NCBI GenBank assembly: GCA_029981435.1
Contig: JARRBB010000009.1
Coordinates: forward strand, 1 to 41,259
From: Thermotogaceae bacterium
GTDB lineage: Bacteria; Thermotogota; Thermotogae; B21-G9; HyVt-16
Length of the DNA: 41,259 nt
Direction: 5' to 3'
Shown here: positions 1 to 8,073 of the stretch, piece by piece
How positions within the stretch are numbered: position 1 is the first letter of the stretch
Layout of the letters: each line of letters opens with the position of its first letter
The notes under the pieces: generated by a model
What the model saw: only the letters and a program-made list of their open reading frames with translations
What the model was told of the DNA's origin: nothing
The model's database searches: none
Program-made: the position numbers and the translations under genes

Positions 1-165
1 TGGAGACCAGTGGAACTTCCAGCTTCCATTCAAACAGATGTAGTTTGGCCAGTATTCCCATTCTGCGTTAAAAGGGTTGAGTCTTGGAATGAAGGTACAG
101 TGAGCTGGTTGTCTGTTTTTGAACAAAATCCTCGGATTTTCCCAGTCGTTTGAATATTTGTGCAT
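1..165 (-). CDS. lacZ: GH2 beta-galactosidase, N-terminal fragment
   Basis: Only the first 55 codons lie in the window; the gene runs off the left edge. The ATG at 165 has an AGGAGG Shine-Dalgarno (minus strand, 180-175) at good spacing. The N-terminus contains WENP at residues 8-11, a PAH-type motif, then FIPRLNPF and LNGSWKFHW, the pattern seen at the start of LacZ-type glycoside hydrolase family 2 enzymes, including the Thermotoga one. The catalytic glutamates are outside the window, so activity cannot be judged. It is the last visible gene of the galactoside operon, 38 bp after the GH63-like gene, and would hydrolyse terminal beta-galactosides such as lactose. Confidence 0.85.
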   Translation of the reverse strand, partial: MHKYSNDWENPRILFKNRQPAHCTFIPRLNPFNAEWEYWPNYICLNGSWKFHWSP

Positions 166-203
166 GACTGTTTTCCTCCTTTTTGGCTTTTGATCATTTT
201 GTT

Positions 204-1919
204 TTATAGATTTGTATAATATTCTTTAGCAATGATCAAGAATGTACTCGCAGTCCATGTATGGGCTCTATCTCTTAATCCTTCACCGGTTAAAGCATTG
301 AAATTTTCGGCAAAACCTCCTTTTTTTATCAATTCGATGAAACGTTTTGAAAGTTCAAAAACTAAATCATTTCTTTTTAATTGTTTAAGAGCTTCTATCA
401 TTAACAAGGTAGAAGGTGCCCATATTGGTCCTCTCCAATAGCCATCTGGATTGTAAAATTTGCTTTTAGGACTCTCAGTAGCTAAACCAAAGTTTGTTAG
501 ATAATCAGTTACTAATATTTCAATTGCCTTTTTTGTTACCTTCTCTGGTAATCTTTTACCAAGAATCAATGAAATCAAAGGAAGTAGGCTTTTCGAATCT
601 ATAACCTTGTGATCGCCAGAAATCTTAGGAACAAGTCTGTCATCTACCAGAAAATGCTCCAAGAATTTTTTATAAAGTTCATCACTTTTGCTTTTCCAGT
701 ATTTTATTTTTTCAGCATCACCTAACTTTTTGGCAATTTCTGAAAGTGTATCCATTTGGATGATCAAAAATGCTGAGAGGTCTGGACTCTCAATAGGAGG
801 TCTTTCGATAAAAACTGTACTATTGTCCCATCCTGAGTCGTTCCCGTGATTGTACTGAGGAATACCGTCACCATCGTAATCTCTACATTTTAACCACCAA
901 TTTGTTAAGGCTGATAAGCAATCATATGCATCTTTTAGCTTATCTGGCTCAATATACATATTCTCCAAAAGTTTCTTGAAAGTCCAACCATGAATAGGTG
1001 GTTTGATAAAGTTCCAAAATTGCTCGTAGTCGTTGATGTAGTCAGGAACAGCACCAATATTGTTTTGAGAATCGAAAATGACCATGAATTGATCCCAGGC
1101 TAAATCAAAATTCTTGTAGCTCAAAGCAATGGCGTTAAAGCAATGATCCCAACTCCACAAATCAGTCATCCAGTTCTTGGACATTAAAACTGCAGGACGT
1201 TTTAAAAAACCGTGAGGCTTTACAACACTTGACCATAAAATATAGCCTGCTAAATGAAATTGCTGAAGAAGTTCATTTGATATTTGAGGGAGCTTTTCTA
1301 AGAATTCTTCGAATTCTTTTCTTATCGTTTTGACAGATTCATCGAAACTTTCTTTTATTTTAAATTTATTGTTGCAGTCTTCATTTTCATCGACTTCTTT
1401 TATCAATATTTCGAAATCTTCTTTTTTGGGAAAGATGTTCAATTCGATTTTTGAACAGGTTGTACCAGTCCAAGGAGCATTTAGATTTAAGATTCCAGAT
1501 TTTACAGATATTACAGCCTGAAATCCTCCACCATAAAAGTTAAGAAGCCAATTATTTTTTTTGCTATCGATTGGTATCAGGAAAGAATGGGAATTTTCCA
1601 ACGATAGTTTTATGCCAGTACTCCCTACAATTCTAACCGTGTCGGGATCAGGAATACATATTTTTATCTCACCTTCGGATGTCTTAAGCTTTACAACTTC
1701 TGGTGAATTTTCTATCTTAAAATCCATCTTAACTCCATTTTTTTTGATAGGTTCGAGTAAAAAAATCTCTTTCTGTTTTGCATTCCCATGCAACGTTCTG
1801 AGATAAAGACCTTCTTTATTGACTTTGTAATCTTTGCCCCATACTTCCTTTGAAATGTACGAAAGTGAAAAATAAGAACCATATCTGCTGAAAGGAACAT
1901 ATCTAATATCAAAATTCAT
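204..1919 (-). CDS. GH63-like (alpha/alpha)6-barrel glycosidase
   Basis: A 571-residue glycosidase with an N-terminal beta-rich region (about 1-200) and a C-terminal (alpha/alpha)6 barrel related to GH63 and the GH37/YgjK group. Visible barrel motifs are WSWDH (residues 255-259), PDYINDYEQFW (about 292-302), NHGNDSGWDNS (357-367), GYWRGPIWAP and GFAENFNALTG near the C-terminus. By analogy with YgjK the aspartate of the NDSGWDNS block and the glutamate of FAENF are the likely acid and base; this is inferred. No signal peptide is seen, so it is probably cytosolic and acts on imported oligosaccharides. An upstream in-frame start exists at 1967, but ATG 1919 has the GAGGAGGG site and overlaps the end of the LacI gene by 11 bp. 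The exact substrate (alpha-glucoside, galactoside or mannosylglycerate-like) is not clear. Confidence 0.75.
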   Translation of the reverse strand: MNFDIRYVPFSRYGSYFSLSYISKEVWGKDYKVNKEGLYLRTLHGNAKQKEIFLLEPIKKNGVKMDFKIENSPEVVKLKTSEGEIKICIPDPDTVRIVGSTGIKLSLENSHSFLIPIDSKKNNWLLNFYGGGFQAVISVKSGILNLNAPWTGTTCSKIELNIFPKKEDFEILIKEVDENEDCNNKFKIKESFDESVKTIRKEFEEFLEKLPQISNELLQQFHLAGYILWSSVVKPHGFLKRPAVLMSKNWMTDLWSWDHCFNAIALSYKNFDLAWDQFMVIFDSQNNIGAVPDYINDYEQFWNFIKPPIHGWTFKKLLENMYIEPDKLKDAYDCLSALTNWWLKCRDYDGDGIPQYNHGNDSGWDNSTVFIERPPIESPDLSAFLIIQMDTLSEIAKKLGDAEKIKYWKSKSDELYKKFLEHFLVDDRLVPKISGDHKVIDSKSLLPLISLILGKRLPEKVTKKAIEILVTDYLTNFGLATESPKSKFYNPDGYWRGPIWAPSTLLMIEALKQLKRNDLVFELSKRFIELIKKGGFAENFNALTGEGLRDRAHTWTASTFLIIAKEYYTNL

Positions 1920-2964
1920 TTTTTCCCTCCTCAGATACAGTACTTTTTCTAACAACAATACCAACATCTATTAATTCTGTTCTTGGTTCAAGTTCAGGAT
2001 TTTTGATTCTTTCAATTAGCATTTCAACAGTTTTATAACCAAGTTTGTACTTGTCGAATGTTATTGAAGTCAAAGAAGGCGAAATCATATGTGAAAATTC
2101 CAGATCATCATATCCAACAACTGCTATATCTTTAGGTATTTTCAATCCCTTTTCCTTAATAGCTTCAATGGCTCCGTAAGCTATTTCATCGTTGTAGCAG
2201 AATAATCCATCAAATTCAACTTCTTCCAGCTTTTCTTTTATTGTTAAATAGGCACCTTGAGTATCGTAAGCTTTCTCGGAGGAAAGTTTTTGTACGAATA
2301 GTAATTCTTCGTGAAACTCTATACTGTGATCCTTTAAGGCTTTTATATATCCTTGGAATCTTTCTTTCAATTTTTTTTCAGATTCAAAGTTGGTTGAATG
2401 AAGCATGGCTATTTTTTTCCTTCCAATTTCTATTAAATGTTTAGTTGCAATATAACCACCTTTGAAATTATCAGGAGATATTATGTCAAATTTTCCACTT
2501 GGAAAAACAGTTCCAAAGGCTACACAAGATTCTCTAATTCTAAATTTTTTATAATCCGAATCATCTAAGTTTAATATATTTGCAGCTATTATGAATCCAT
2601 CTATTCTCTTTCTCAGAAGATTTTCTATGTTGTGTCTTATAGTTTTAGCTGAATTGTTAATTAAATTCGTTATTAGCAAAACATACCCATATTTTTCTGC
2701 AGCATGGGTCATTCCTTTGATTACCAATTCATAAAATGGATTAGAAATCCCGGTCACGATGAATGCAATAGTATTAGATTGAGAACGTCTCAAATTTGAA
2801 GCGGTATCGTTCTTTATGTACCCTAATTCTTCAACGAGCTTCAAAACTTTGTCACGCGTTTCAGGACTGATATCTGGATGTCCTTTTAAAGCTTTATGAA
2901 TTGTTGTTGTTGAAACACCAAGCATGTTTGCTATATCTTTTAATGTGATATATTTCTTCCTCAT
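1909..2964 (-). CDS. LacI-family transcriptional regulator of the galactoside operon
   Basis: A 351-residue LacI/GalR regulator. The N-terminal helix-turn-helix reads TLKDIANMLGVSTTTIHKAL (residues 7-26), followed by the hinge helix region and a periplasmic-binding-like sugar-sensing domain beginning near residue 65 (IAFIVTGISNPFYELVIKG), with the usual late motif VVGYDDLEFSHMISPSLTSI. It lies inside the operon, between the GH36 and GH63-like genes, so it is probably part of a feedback loop. The likely target is the 48-bp palindrome at 7892-7939 in front of the operon; this link is inferred from position. The inducer is probably a galactoside or galactose. Confidence 0.9.
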   Translation of the reverse strand: MRKKYITLKDIANMLGVSTTTIHKALKGHPDISPETRDKVLKLVEELGYIKNDTASNLRRSQSNTIAFIVTGISNPFYELVIKGMTHAAEKYGYVLLITNLINNSAKTIRHNIENLLRKRIDGFIIAANILNLDDSDYKKFRIRESCVAFGTVFPSGKFDIISPDNFKGGYIATKHLIEIGRKKIAMLHSTNFESEKKLKERFQGYIKALKDHSIEFHEELLFVQKLSSEKAYDTQGAYLTIKEKLEEVEFDGLFCYNDEIAYGAIEAIKEKGLKIPKDIAVVGYDDLEFSHMISPSLTSITFDKYKLGYKTVEMLIERIKNPELEPRTELIDVGIVVRKSTVSEEGKNEF

Positions 2965-2986
2965 TCTATCCCTCTTCTTTCTTCAG

Positions 2987-4777
2987 TTATAATGTGATTT
3001 TTAAAATATTTCCGATTCCTAAATCTATTTTTAGAAACTTTGAAAATTCTTGTTTTAATTTACTTTTTAAACCTACAACTGGATCAAAAATTTCCAAATC
3101 TATAGTTCTTTTGTTGATTGAATCATCGAGTATTATTAATTCTCTATTATTGGAACCATTCAGAATGTACATTTCTGAAGTATCACTTAAAAACTCTTTT
3201 AAATTTTCAAAAGACAGAACATTTTTTGTGTATAGAGCAATTATAAGTTTTTTTTCATATTGAGAAAACGCAAAAGCTTGTGTGAAATCTCCGCATGAAA
3301 ATTCTGGAACAAATTTTCCAAATAAGAGAGTTTCCCTATTTTTCATGAAAAAATCTGTCCAGAACTTTATCACTTTCTTTTCTCTTTCATCTAATTTCAA
3401 GAGATCTACTGAAAGCATAGGAACACTGAATATACAGCTTATAAAATGTCTAGATATATTCTCTGTACTTTCACCTTTTTTCCAAACTATTGGATCAGAA
3501 TAAACAGGAAAACTTCCAGAAAAGGATCTAATGTTTATTATACGTCTTCTGTTTTGATCAAAGTCAAAGGGAGTGTCCGCGGCTCTAAAAGCTGTTGAAT
3601 AATCTTTCAATAGTGGGTTGGCATATTGCTGTCTAAACTCCAGTATGAGTTGTTTGTTGGAAGCTTCTTCCAGCTTTTGTTTTATTTCTTTCAATATACT
3701 TTCAACCCCGTGAGAAGGATTATCAGTAAAATGCTCGTGAAAGTCATTAAGACAGGGTTCAACAGGTAAATCATCTATAAAATCCAATTTAAATCCGTCG
3801 AGATTATATTTAGTTAGCAATTTGCTCAGTACGTTAACTATTCTATACTTTGTAAAATTACTTTGAGGACATAGATCTTCAAATCCTAAATTATCTCGAG
3901 TTTTTACACTGTATTTTGACAGGAGTTCATAGTTTTTGGACTTTTTTCCAAACATGAATGGAGCAACCCACAGAACATATTTCATACCAATTTTCTGTAC
4001 ATTTTCCACGTGTTTTTTGAAATTGGGAAATTTACCTTTATAAACTTCCCAGTCACCTGTGTACCAGTATCCGCGATTGTTATCGAAAGTAAACCAGCCA
4101 TCGTCGAGAATAAAAATTTTGAATCCAAGGTTATAAGCTTCCTGCGCCACATGTTCCAAATGGTCCTGGTTAACTTCCTGATAAAAAGCATACCAACTGC
4201 AATACACTGGATCGTACATCCAATCAGGTAACCGATCTTGTTGTGAATTAGCCCAGTTACTATATTCACCAGTTATTTCAAACCAAGTATCCGGATAATC
4301 TGAAATGAAGATTTCGAAATCAAGTGATTTGCTAACAATGCTTGAAACAGATGAAATATTCATCTCAAATTCTTCGGACTTTTCAAATATTTTTCCTGAA
4401 AGCTTGAATCCCAATCTTGGATCCTTAATGCCTATGGAAAATTTGTTTTCACCTTTTCTATTTATCAAAGAAACGAATGGAAATTCTTTGTAAAGGTTGA
4501 TATACTCTTCAACATACCAGGGAAGAATGTACAGATAAGGATTATTGACCTTTCCAGGGATCGATATACCATGAATATCAATTATGGGTGTTCTAACAGT
4601 TACAATCAAATTGTTCAAAACTACTTTTTCTTCACTTTCCGGTGACATAGTGAATCTGATTATTTTATATTTACCAAAATCTTCCTCTTTAAAATGACAA
4701 AATATATTTTCACCTTCAATTTCTATTTTCAAATAGTTATTATCGTTTATTGATTTTTTATAGACAGTTCTTTTCAT
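2987..4777 (-). CDS. GH36-type alpha-galactosidase
   Basis: A 596-residue enzyme of the alpha-galactosidase clan GH-D. After an N-terminal beta domain (about 1-185), the barrel contains FILDDGWF (223-230), KYVLWVAPFMFG (266-277), FKLDFIDD (329-336) and FRAADTPFDFDQNRR (397-411). By comparison with GH36, D332 in KLDF is the likely nucleophile and D401 in RAADTPFD the acid/base. No signal peptide is seen, so it should cleave imported raffinose-family or galactomannan oligosaccharides in the cytosol. The ATG at 4777 has a GAGGTGAAG site. It starts only 14 bp after the damaged MalG-type permease gene. Substrate preference cannot be read from the sequence. Confidence 0.88.
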   Translation of the reverse strand: MKRTVYKKSINDNNYLKIEIEGENIFCHFKEEDFGKYKIIRFTMSPESEEKVVLNNLIVTVRTPIIDIHGISIPGKVNNPYLYILPWYVEEYINLYKEFPFVSLINRKGENKFSIGIKDPRLGFKLSGKIFEKSEEFEMNISSVSSIVSKSLDFEIFISDYPDTWFEITGEYSNWANSQQDRLPDWMYDPVYCSWYAFYQEVNQDHLEHVAQEAYNLGFKIFILDDGWFTFDNNRGYWYTGDWEVYKGKFPNFKKHVENVQKIGMKYVLWVAPFMFGKKSKNYELLSKYSVKTRDNLGFEDLCPQSNFTKYRIVNVLSKLLTKYNLDGFKLDFIDDLPVEPCLNDFHEHFTDNPSHGVESILKEIKQKLEEASNKQLILEFRQQYANPLLKDYSTAFRAADTPFDFDQNRRRIINIRSFSGSFPVYSDPIVWKKGESTENISRHFISCIFSVPMLSVDLLKLDEREKKVIKFWTDFFMKNRETLLFGKFVPEFSCGDFTQAFAFSQYEKKLIIALYTKNVLSFENLKEFLSDTSEMYILNGSNNRELIILDDSINKRTIDLEIFDPVVGLKSKLKQEFSKFLKIDLGIGNILKITL

Positions 4778-4791
4778 AATTCTTCACCTCA

Positions 4792-5634
4792 TTATGATTT
4801 CATCCCAGTTATTGTTATACCACCTATTATACGTTTTTGACCTATTAAAAACACGATTAAAGATGGTATAGTTACCATGCAGGTTGCTGCCATTAAGTAA
4901 TGCCAGGAAGTGTAATACATACCCCTGAAGGCGTTCAAACCAAGAACCAGTGTATATTTTTCTTCTGACTGTAAGTATATAAGTGGTCCAAAGAAATCTC
5001 CCCAAGCCGCTATGAATTGGAGGATTATTACTGTTATTATCGCAGGTTTTGCGAGTGGAAAATATATTTTATAAAATATTTGAAATGTATTGCAACCATC
5101 TATCTTAGCTGCTTCAAACAATTCACGGGGAATACTTTTGAAAAATTGCCTTAGAAGAAATATAAAATATGCTGAGCCAAAAAAAGCTGGTACCCACAAT
5201 GGTTTTAAAGTGTCTATCCATCCAATTTTGCTGAATAGAATATACTGTGGTATCAAAGTTGTATAATAAGGTATCATCATAGTCGAAATAACCAACAAAA
5301 ACAGTTTATCTCTCGCTTTGAATCTTAAAGTTGCAAAAGCAAATGCAGCCAATGAGGATGAAAAGACTATGCCAACTGTACTTAGAAAAGTTATAATCGC
5401 GGAATTCTTAAGAAAAGTTAACCAAGGAAAAAGTTCTAAAACTCTCTTATAATTATCAAAATTCAATTTTTTAGGAAACAACTATGGGGGATATGAGAAT
5501 ATTTCGTCTTCTCCACTCTTCAAAGAAGTTGTAACCATCCATAAAAAAGGCATTATAAAAGCTATTGATAGGGTAATTAAGGCTATATACAAAAATAGAG
5601 TTCTTAGATATTTTAAATATATGCCTTTTTTCAT
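4792..5634 (-). pseudogene. MalG-type sugar ABC permease interrupted by an in-frame TAG
   Basis: The full reading frame is 281 codons including the terminal stop, the usual length for a MalG-type inner-membrane subunit. It starts at ATG 5634 with GAGAGGAG six to ten bases upstream, inside the end of the MalF-type gene. Codon 51 (5484-5482) is TAG, directly after IFSYPP and before LFPKKLNFDNY, where family members normally read straight through. Codons 1-50 hold the first membrane segment (about residues 12-33). The remainder keeps the EAA-loop motif EAAKIDG and five further membrane segments. A TTG follows the TAG and could in principle restart translation, but the product would lack segment one. 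CAG, GAG, AAG or TGG would each become TAG by one change. It may be a real nonsense mutation, a strain variant or a sequence error. Confidence 0.85.
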
Positions 5635-5640
5635 GTGTTT

Positions 5641-6546
5641 TCAGCTCCTCTCATAATATACCCATTTGTTAGAAGTTTTGAATATTATCAGTGTTAGAAC
5701 AAAAATAATCAAGGTGAGTATCCATGATAAAGCAGAAGCATATCCCATGTTGAACCAGGACCATCCCTGTTCGTACAAGTATAAGCAATAAAATAATGAA
5801 GCATTTGCAGGTGCTCCAAAACCTTCTCCACCACCACCCATTATATAAGCTTGTGCAAAAGTTTGTAGTGCTCCCATCAAATTGGTAATAAATAGAAAAA
5901 ATGTTGTTGGACTTAACAATGGAAGAGTTATATACCGTAATCTCTGCCAGTAGTTTGCTCCATCAACTTTGGCAGCATCCCAATAAACCTGTGGAATATC
6001 TTCCAAACCTGCAAGATAAATTATCATAGTTGGTCCTACAGTCCAAACACCCATGAAAGCAATCGCAGGAACCACCCATTCTGTACTGTACAACCAATCC
6101 GGACCATCTATTCCTATTTTCTCTAAAAAAAAGTTTAGAAGACCATATTCTGGATTATATATCCAAATCCACAGAGTTGCAGTAGCAACTACAGGAACTA
6201 TTGAAGGTATATAAAATATTGTTCGAAATACCGAAGTGCCTTTGACTTTTGGATAAAGCAACAGAGCTAACAATAATCCTACTATTAAAACAAGTGGCAC
6301 ATTTATAATGGCATATTCAAAAGTTACCTTTAGAGAATGATAAAATAGAGGATCTGTAAAAAGCATCTTATAGTTTCCGAGTCCGATCCATTTCATATCA
6401 TCAAATATGTGCCACTCATGAAAACTCAAAAAAACTGAAAATAATATTGGTCCAGCTGTAAAAACACAAAATCCAATTATCCAAGGAAGAATAAATAAAT
6501 ACCCTTCTAAATTTTCTTTTCTGGCAAGGATTGAACGTTTTCTCAT
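5641..6546 (-). CDS. MalF-type sugar ABC transporter permease
   Basis: A 301-residue inner-membrane permease of the MalF/UgpA type with six predicted membrane segments, beginning LEGYLFILPWIIGFCVFTAGPILFS truncated here to LEGYLFILPWIIGFCVF. The EAA loop is represented by WDAAKVDGANYWQRLRYITLPLL, of which DAAKVDGA is the core. It pairs with the MalG-type subunit 6 bp downstream and the binding protein upstream; no ATPase is encoded here, so a shared MsmK/MalK-type ATPase elsewhere is expected. The ATG at 6546 has no nearby Shine-Dalgarno; the only strong one lies about 42 nt upstream across a stable hairpin (see separate entry). Confidence 0.92.
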   Translation of the reverse strand: MRKRSILARKENLEGYLFILPWIIGFCVFTAGPILFSVFLSFHEWHIFDDMKWIGLGNYKMLFTDPLFYHSLKVTFEYAIINVPLVLIVGLLLALLLYPKVKGTSVFRTIFYIPSIVPVVATATLWIWIYNPEYGLLNFFLEKIGIDGPDWLYSTEWVVPAIAFMGVWTVGPTMIIYLAGLEDIPQVYWDAAKVDGANYWQRLRYITLPLLSPTTFFLFITNLMGALQTFAQAYIMGGGGEGFGAPANASLFYCLYLYEQGWSWFNMGYASALSWILTLIIFVLTLIIFKTSNKWVYYERS

Positions 6547-6595
6547 AGAGTAAGGCTGATTACCCGATGAGGGTAATCAGCCCTTACACCTCCTT
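6544..6595 (-). promoter_or_regulatory. Hairpin-bridged ribosome-binding site of the MalF-type gene
   Basis: On the minus strand AAGGAGGT (6595-6588) follows the stop codon of the binding-protein gene directly. It is followed at once by a hairpin: a 12-bp perfect core (6582-6571 with 6565-6554), extended by four more pairs (6587-6584 with 6553-6550) past a single bulged G, with a 5-nt loop. The hairpin ends three bases (TCT) before ATG 6546. Linear spacing from GGAGG to ATG is 42 nt, but folding leaves about 4 unpaired nt. No other Shine-Dalgarno precedes this ATG. There is no U-run after the hairpin, so it is not an intrinsic terminator. Confidence 0.7.
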
Positions 6596-7849
6596 TTACT
6601 TCCTCTTCAAAGCTTTTTCGGATTCTTCAACTGCTTTGTTCAAAGCTTCCTCAACGGTGGCTTTTTTAAGCATTATTAAATCAAAAGCGTCAGCTATGTA
6701 TTGTGCGAAGTTTTTATCCCAATCGGCTCTTTTTAAGAATGAAGGATCTTCTACTGCATATGGAAGAACTTCCAAAAACGTCCCAAGGATTGGATCATCG
6801 AATAATTTCATTTCTTTAGCGATCTCCATATTTATTGGAAGTGCCCAACCTGCTTCTGCCATAGTTCGGCCACCTTCTTCTGCCAAGAATTTCAAAACAT
6901 CCAGAGCTTCTTCTTTATGTTTGGATTTTTTTGGAACAACCCATGCCGCATTATGGAGCATTGTTTTAACTTCCTTACCTTTTGGATGTGGTGGAAAAAC
7001 ACAACCGAACTTTTTAGCCAGCTCTTGAGTAGTGATACCAGGATGTCTTGATTGCATATAACCTATAAACCAAGAACCACTGTCTATCATGGCAACTTTT
7101 CCAGACTCGAACATTGCATAACTTCCACCGGAAGCTGAGATTATCGATGGTGATGGTGATACCCCATCTACCAAATACAAATTGGTTAAAAACTTTACAG
7201 CTTCTATTGTTTCTTTACTATTAAGATAGCCATCCATTGTACTTGCATCAGGTGATAAATAATCTCCACCATTCATTTTTATGTATCCTTCCCAATCATA
7301 AGGATCCGGTGAAACCAAAAATCCCCAGACTTTATCTTCGGGATGGGTCAGTTTTTTTGCTATTTCTCTAAATTCTTCCCACGTCCAATCATTCGTTGGA
7401 TACGGTACACCATATTTATCAAAAACTTCTTTGTTATACCAGATAACTCTTGTTGTCCAGTCTTTTGCAACTCCCCAAACATGTCCACCATATGTTACCC
7501 ATTTTACAAGCATAGGATCAATTTTACTGAGATCTACGACGTTCTCAATAGGTTCTAAAACATTCAAAGAAGCTAATCTTGGATAATCCCACCACATGAA
7601 AAGATCAGGTGGTGTTCCTCCAGCGAGACTGGTTATTATTTTATCATCATAGCCTTGTGTAACACTTTGAACGTTGATTTTTACATCTGGATTAAGTTTT
7701 TCATATTTTGCGAACACTTCTTTGATCCACTTTACACCTTCAGCTTCATCCCAGGTAGTTGCCCTCAAAAACACTTTAGCTGGCAGATAGACACTCAATA
7801 AGAGCATCACGACGACTACTAACACACCAACAAACTTTTTGCAACTCAT
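6596..7849 (-). CDS. Sugar ABC transporter substrate-binding protein (cluster 1, MalE-like)
   Basis: A 417-residue extracellular solute-binding protein family 1. The ATG at 7849 (MSCKKFVGVLVVV) follows GGGGGTC; a longer frame opens at 7885 but has no ribosome site. Residues 1-25 form a signal peptide with a hydrophobic VVVVMLLLSVYL core. The body shows family hallmarks: KWIKEVFAKYEKLNPDVKI near the N-terminus, LAGGTPPDLFMWWDY, VIWYNKEVFDKYGV, and FESGKVAMIDSGSWF. It is the first gene of the operon, consistent with high expression of binding proteins, and delivers sugar to the MalF/MalG-type permeases. The ligand is probably a galacto-oligosaccharide, judged only from the glycosidases downstream. 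Confidence 0.92.
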   Translation of the reverse strand: MSCKKFVGVLVVVVMLLLSVYLPAKVFLRATTWDEAEGVKWIKEVFAKYEKLNPDVKINVQSVTQGYDDKIITSLAGGTPPDLFMWWDYPRLASLNVLEPIENVVDLSKIDPMLVKWVTYGGHVWGVAKDWTTRVIWYNKEVFDKYGVPYPTNDWTWEEFREIAKKLTHPEDKVWGFLVSPDPYDWEGYIKMNGGDYLSPDASTMDGYLNSKETIEAVKFLTNLYLVDGVSPSPSIISASGGSYAMFESGKVAMIDSGSWFIGYMQSRHPGITTQELAKKFGCVFPPHPKGKEVKTMLHNAAWVVPKKSKHKEEALDVLKFLAEEGGRTMAEAGWALPINMEIAKEMKLFDDPILGTFLEVLPYAVEDPSFLKRADWDKNFAQYIADAFDLIMLKKATVEEALNKAVEESEKALKRK

Positions 7850-7891
7850 TTTAAGACCCCCTTTAAAAAGTTTTAAATAAAGCAACGCTTT

Positions 7892-7939
7892 TTAACAGTA
7901 ATCGTTTACTTAAACGTTTAAGTAAACGATTACTGTTAA
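7892..7939. promoter_or_regulatory. 48-bp perfect palindrome: tandem LacI-type operator
   Basis: The stretch 7892-7939 is a perfect inverted repeat with 24-nt arms centred between 7915 and 7916. Its core contains four alternating half-sites: CGTTTA, TAAACG, CGTTTA, TAAACG, so that two 14-bp sites (CGTTTACTTAAACG and its mirror) share the central CG. This is the form expected for LacI-family binding. It begins just after the -10 box at 7946-7941 and covers the predicted start of transcription, so binding should block initiation. The regulator encoded at 1909-2964 is the obvious candidate. Confidence 0.8.
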
Positions 7940-7940
7940 G

Positions 7941-7969
7941 ATTATAATATTCAAGAAATAGAATGTCAA
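7941..7969 (-). promoter_or_regulatory. Consensus promoter of the galactoside operon
   Basis: On the minus strand TTGACA (7969-7964) and TATAAT (7946-7941) are separated by exactly 17 nt, a perfect sigma-70-type consensus. Predicted initiation is near 7934, inside the palindromic operator, giving an 85-nt leader to ATG 7849. Confidence 0.88.
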
Positions 7970-8003
7970 GTAATTTTAAAGAACATCATCTCACATCAAT
8001 AGT

Positions 8004-8032
8004 TTGCCTACATGATTATTTTGTTATATACT
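8004..8032 (+). promoter_or_regulatory. Promoter of the TIM-barrel isomerase/epimerase-like gene
   Basis: TTGCCT (8004-8009) and TATACT (8027-8032) are 17 nt apart. The predicted start near 8039 leaves a short leader to the AGGAGGTG site (8059-8066) and ATG 8074. It is divergent from the galactoside operon promoter. Confidence 0.6.
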
Positions 8033-8073
8033 ATTTCTGACAACTCTAAACCCACATTAGGAGGTGCTTATAA

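Noticed and set aside
6550-6587. Intrinsic terminator between binding protein and MalF-type gene
   Set aside because: The stem is strong but is not followed by a T-run in the direction of transcription; its place between ribosome site and start fits translation better.
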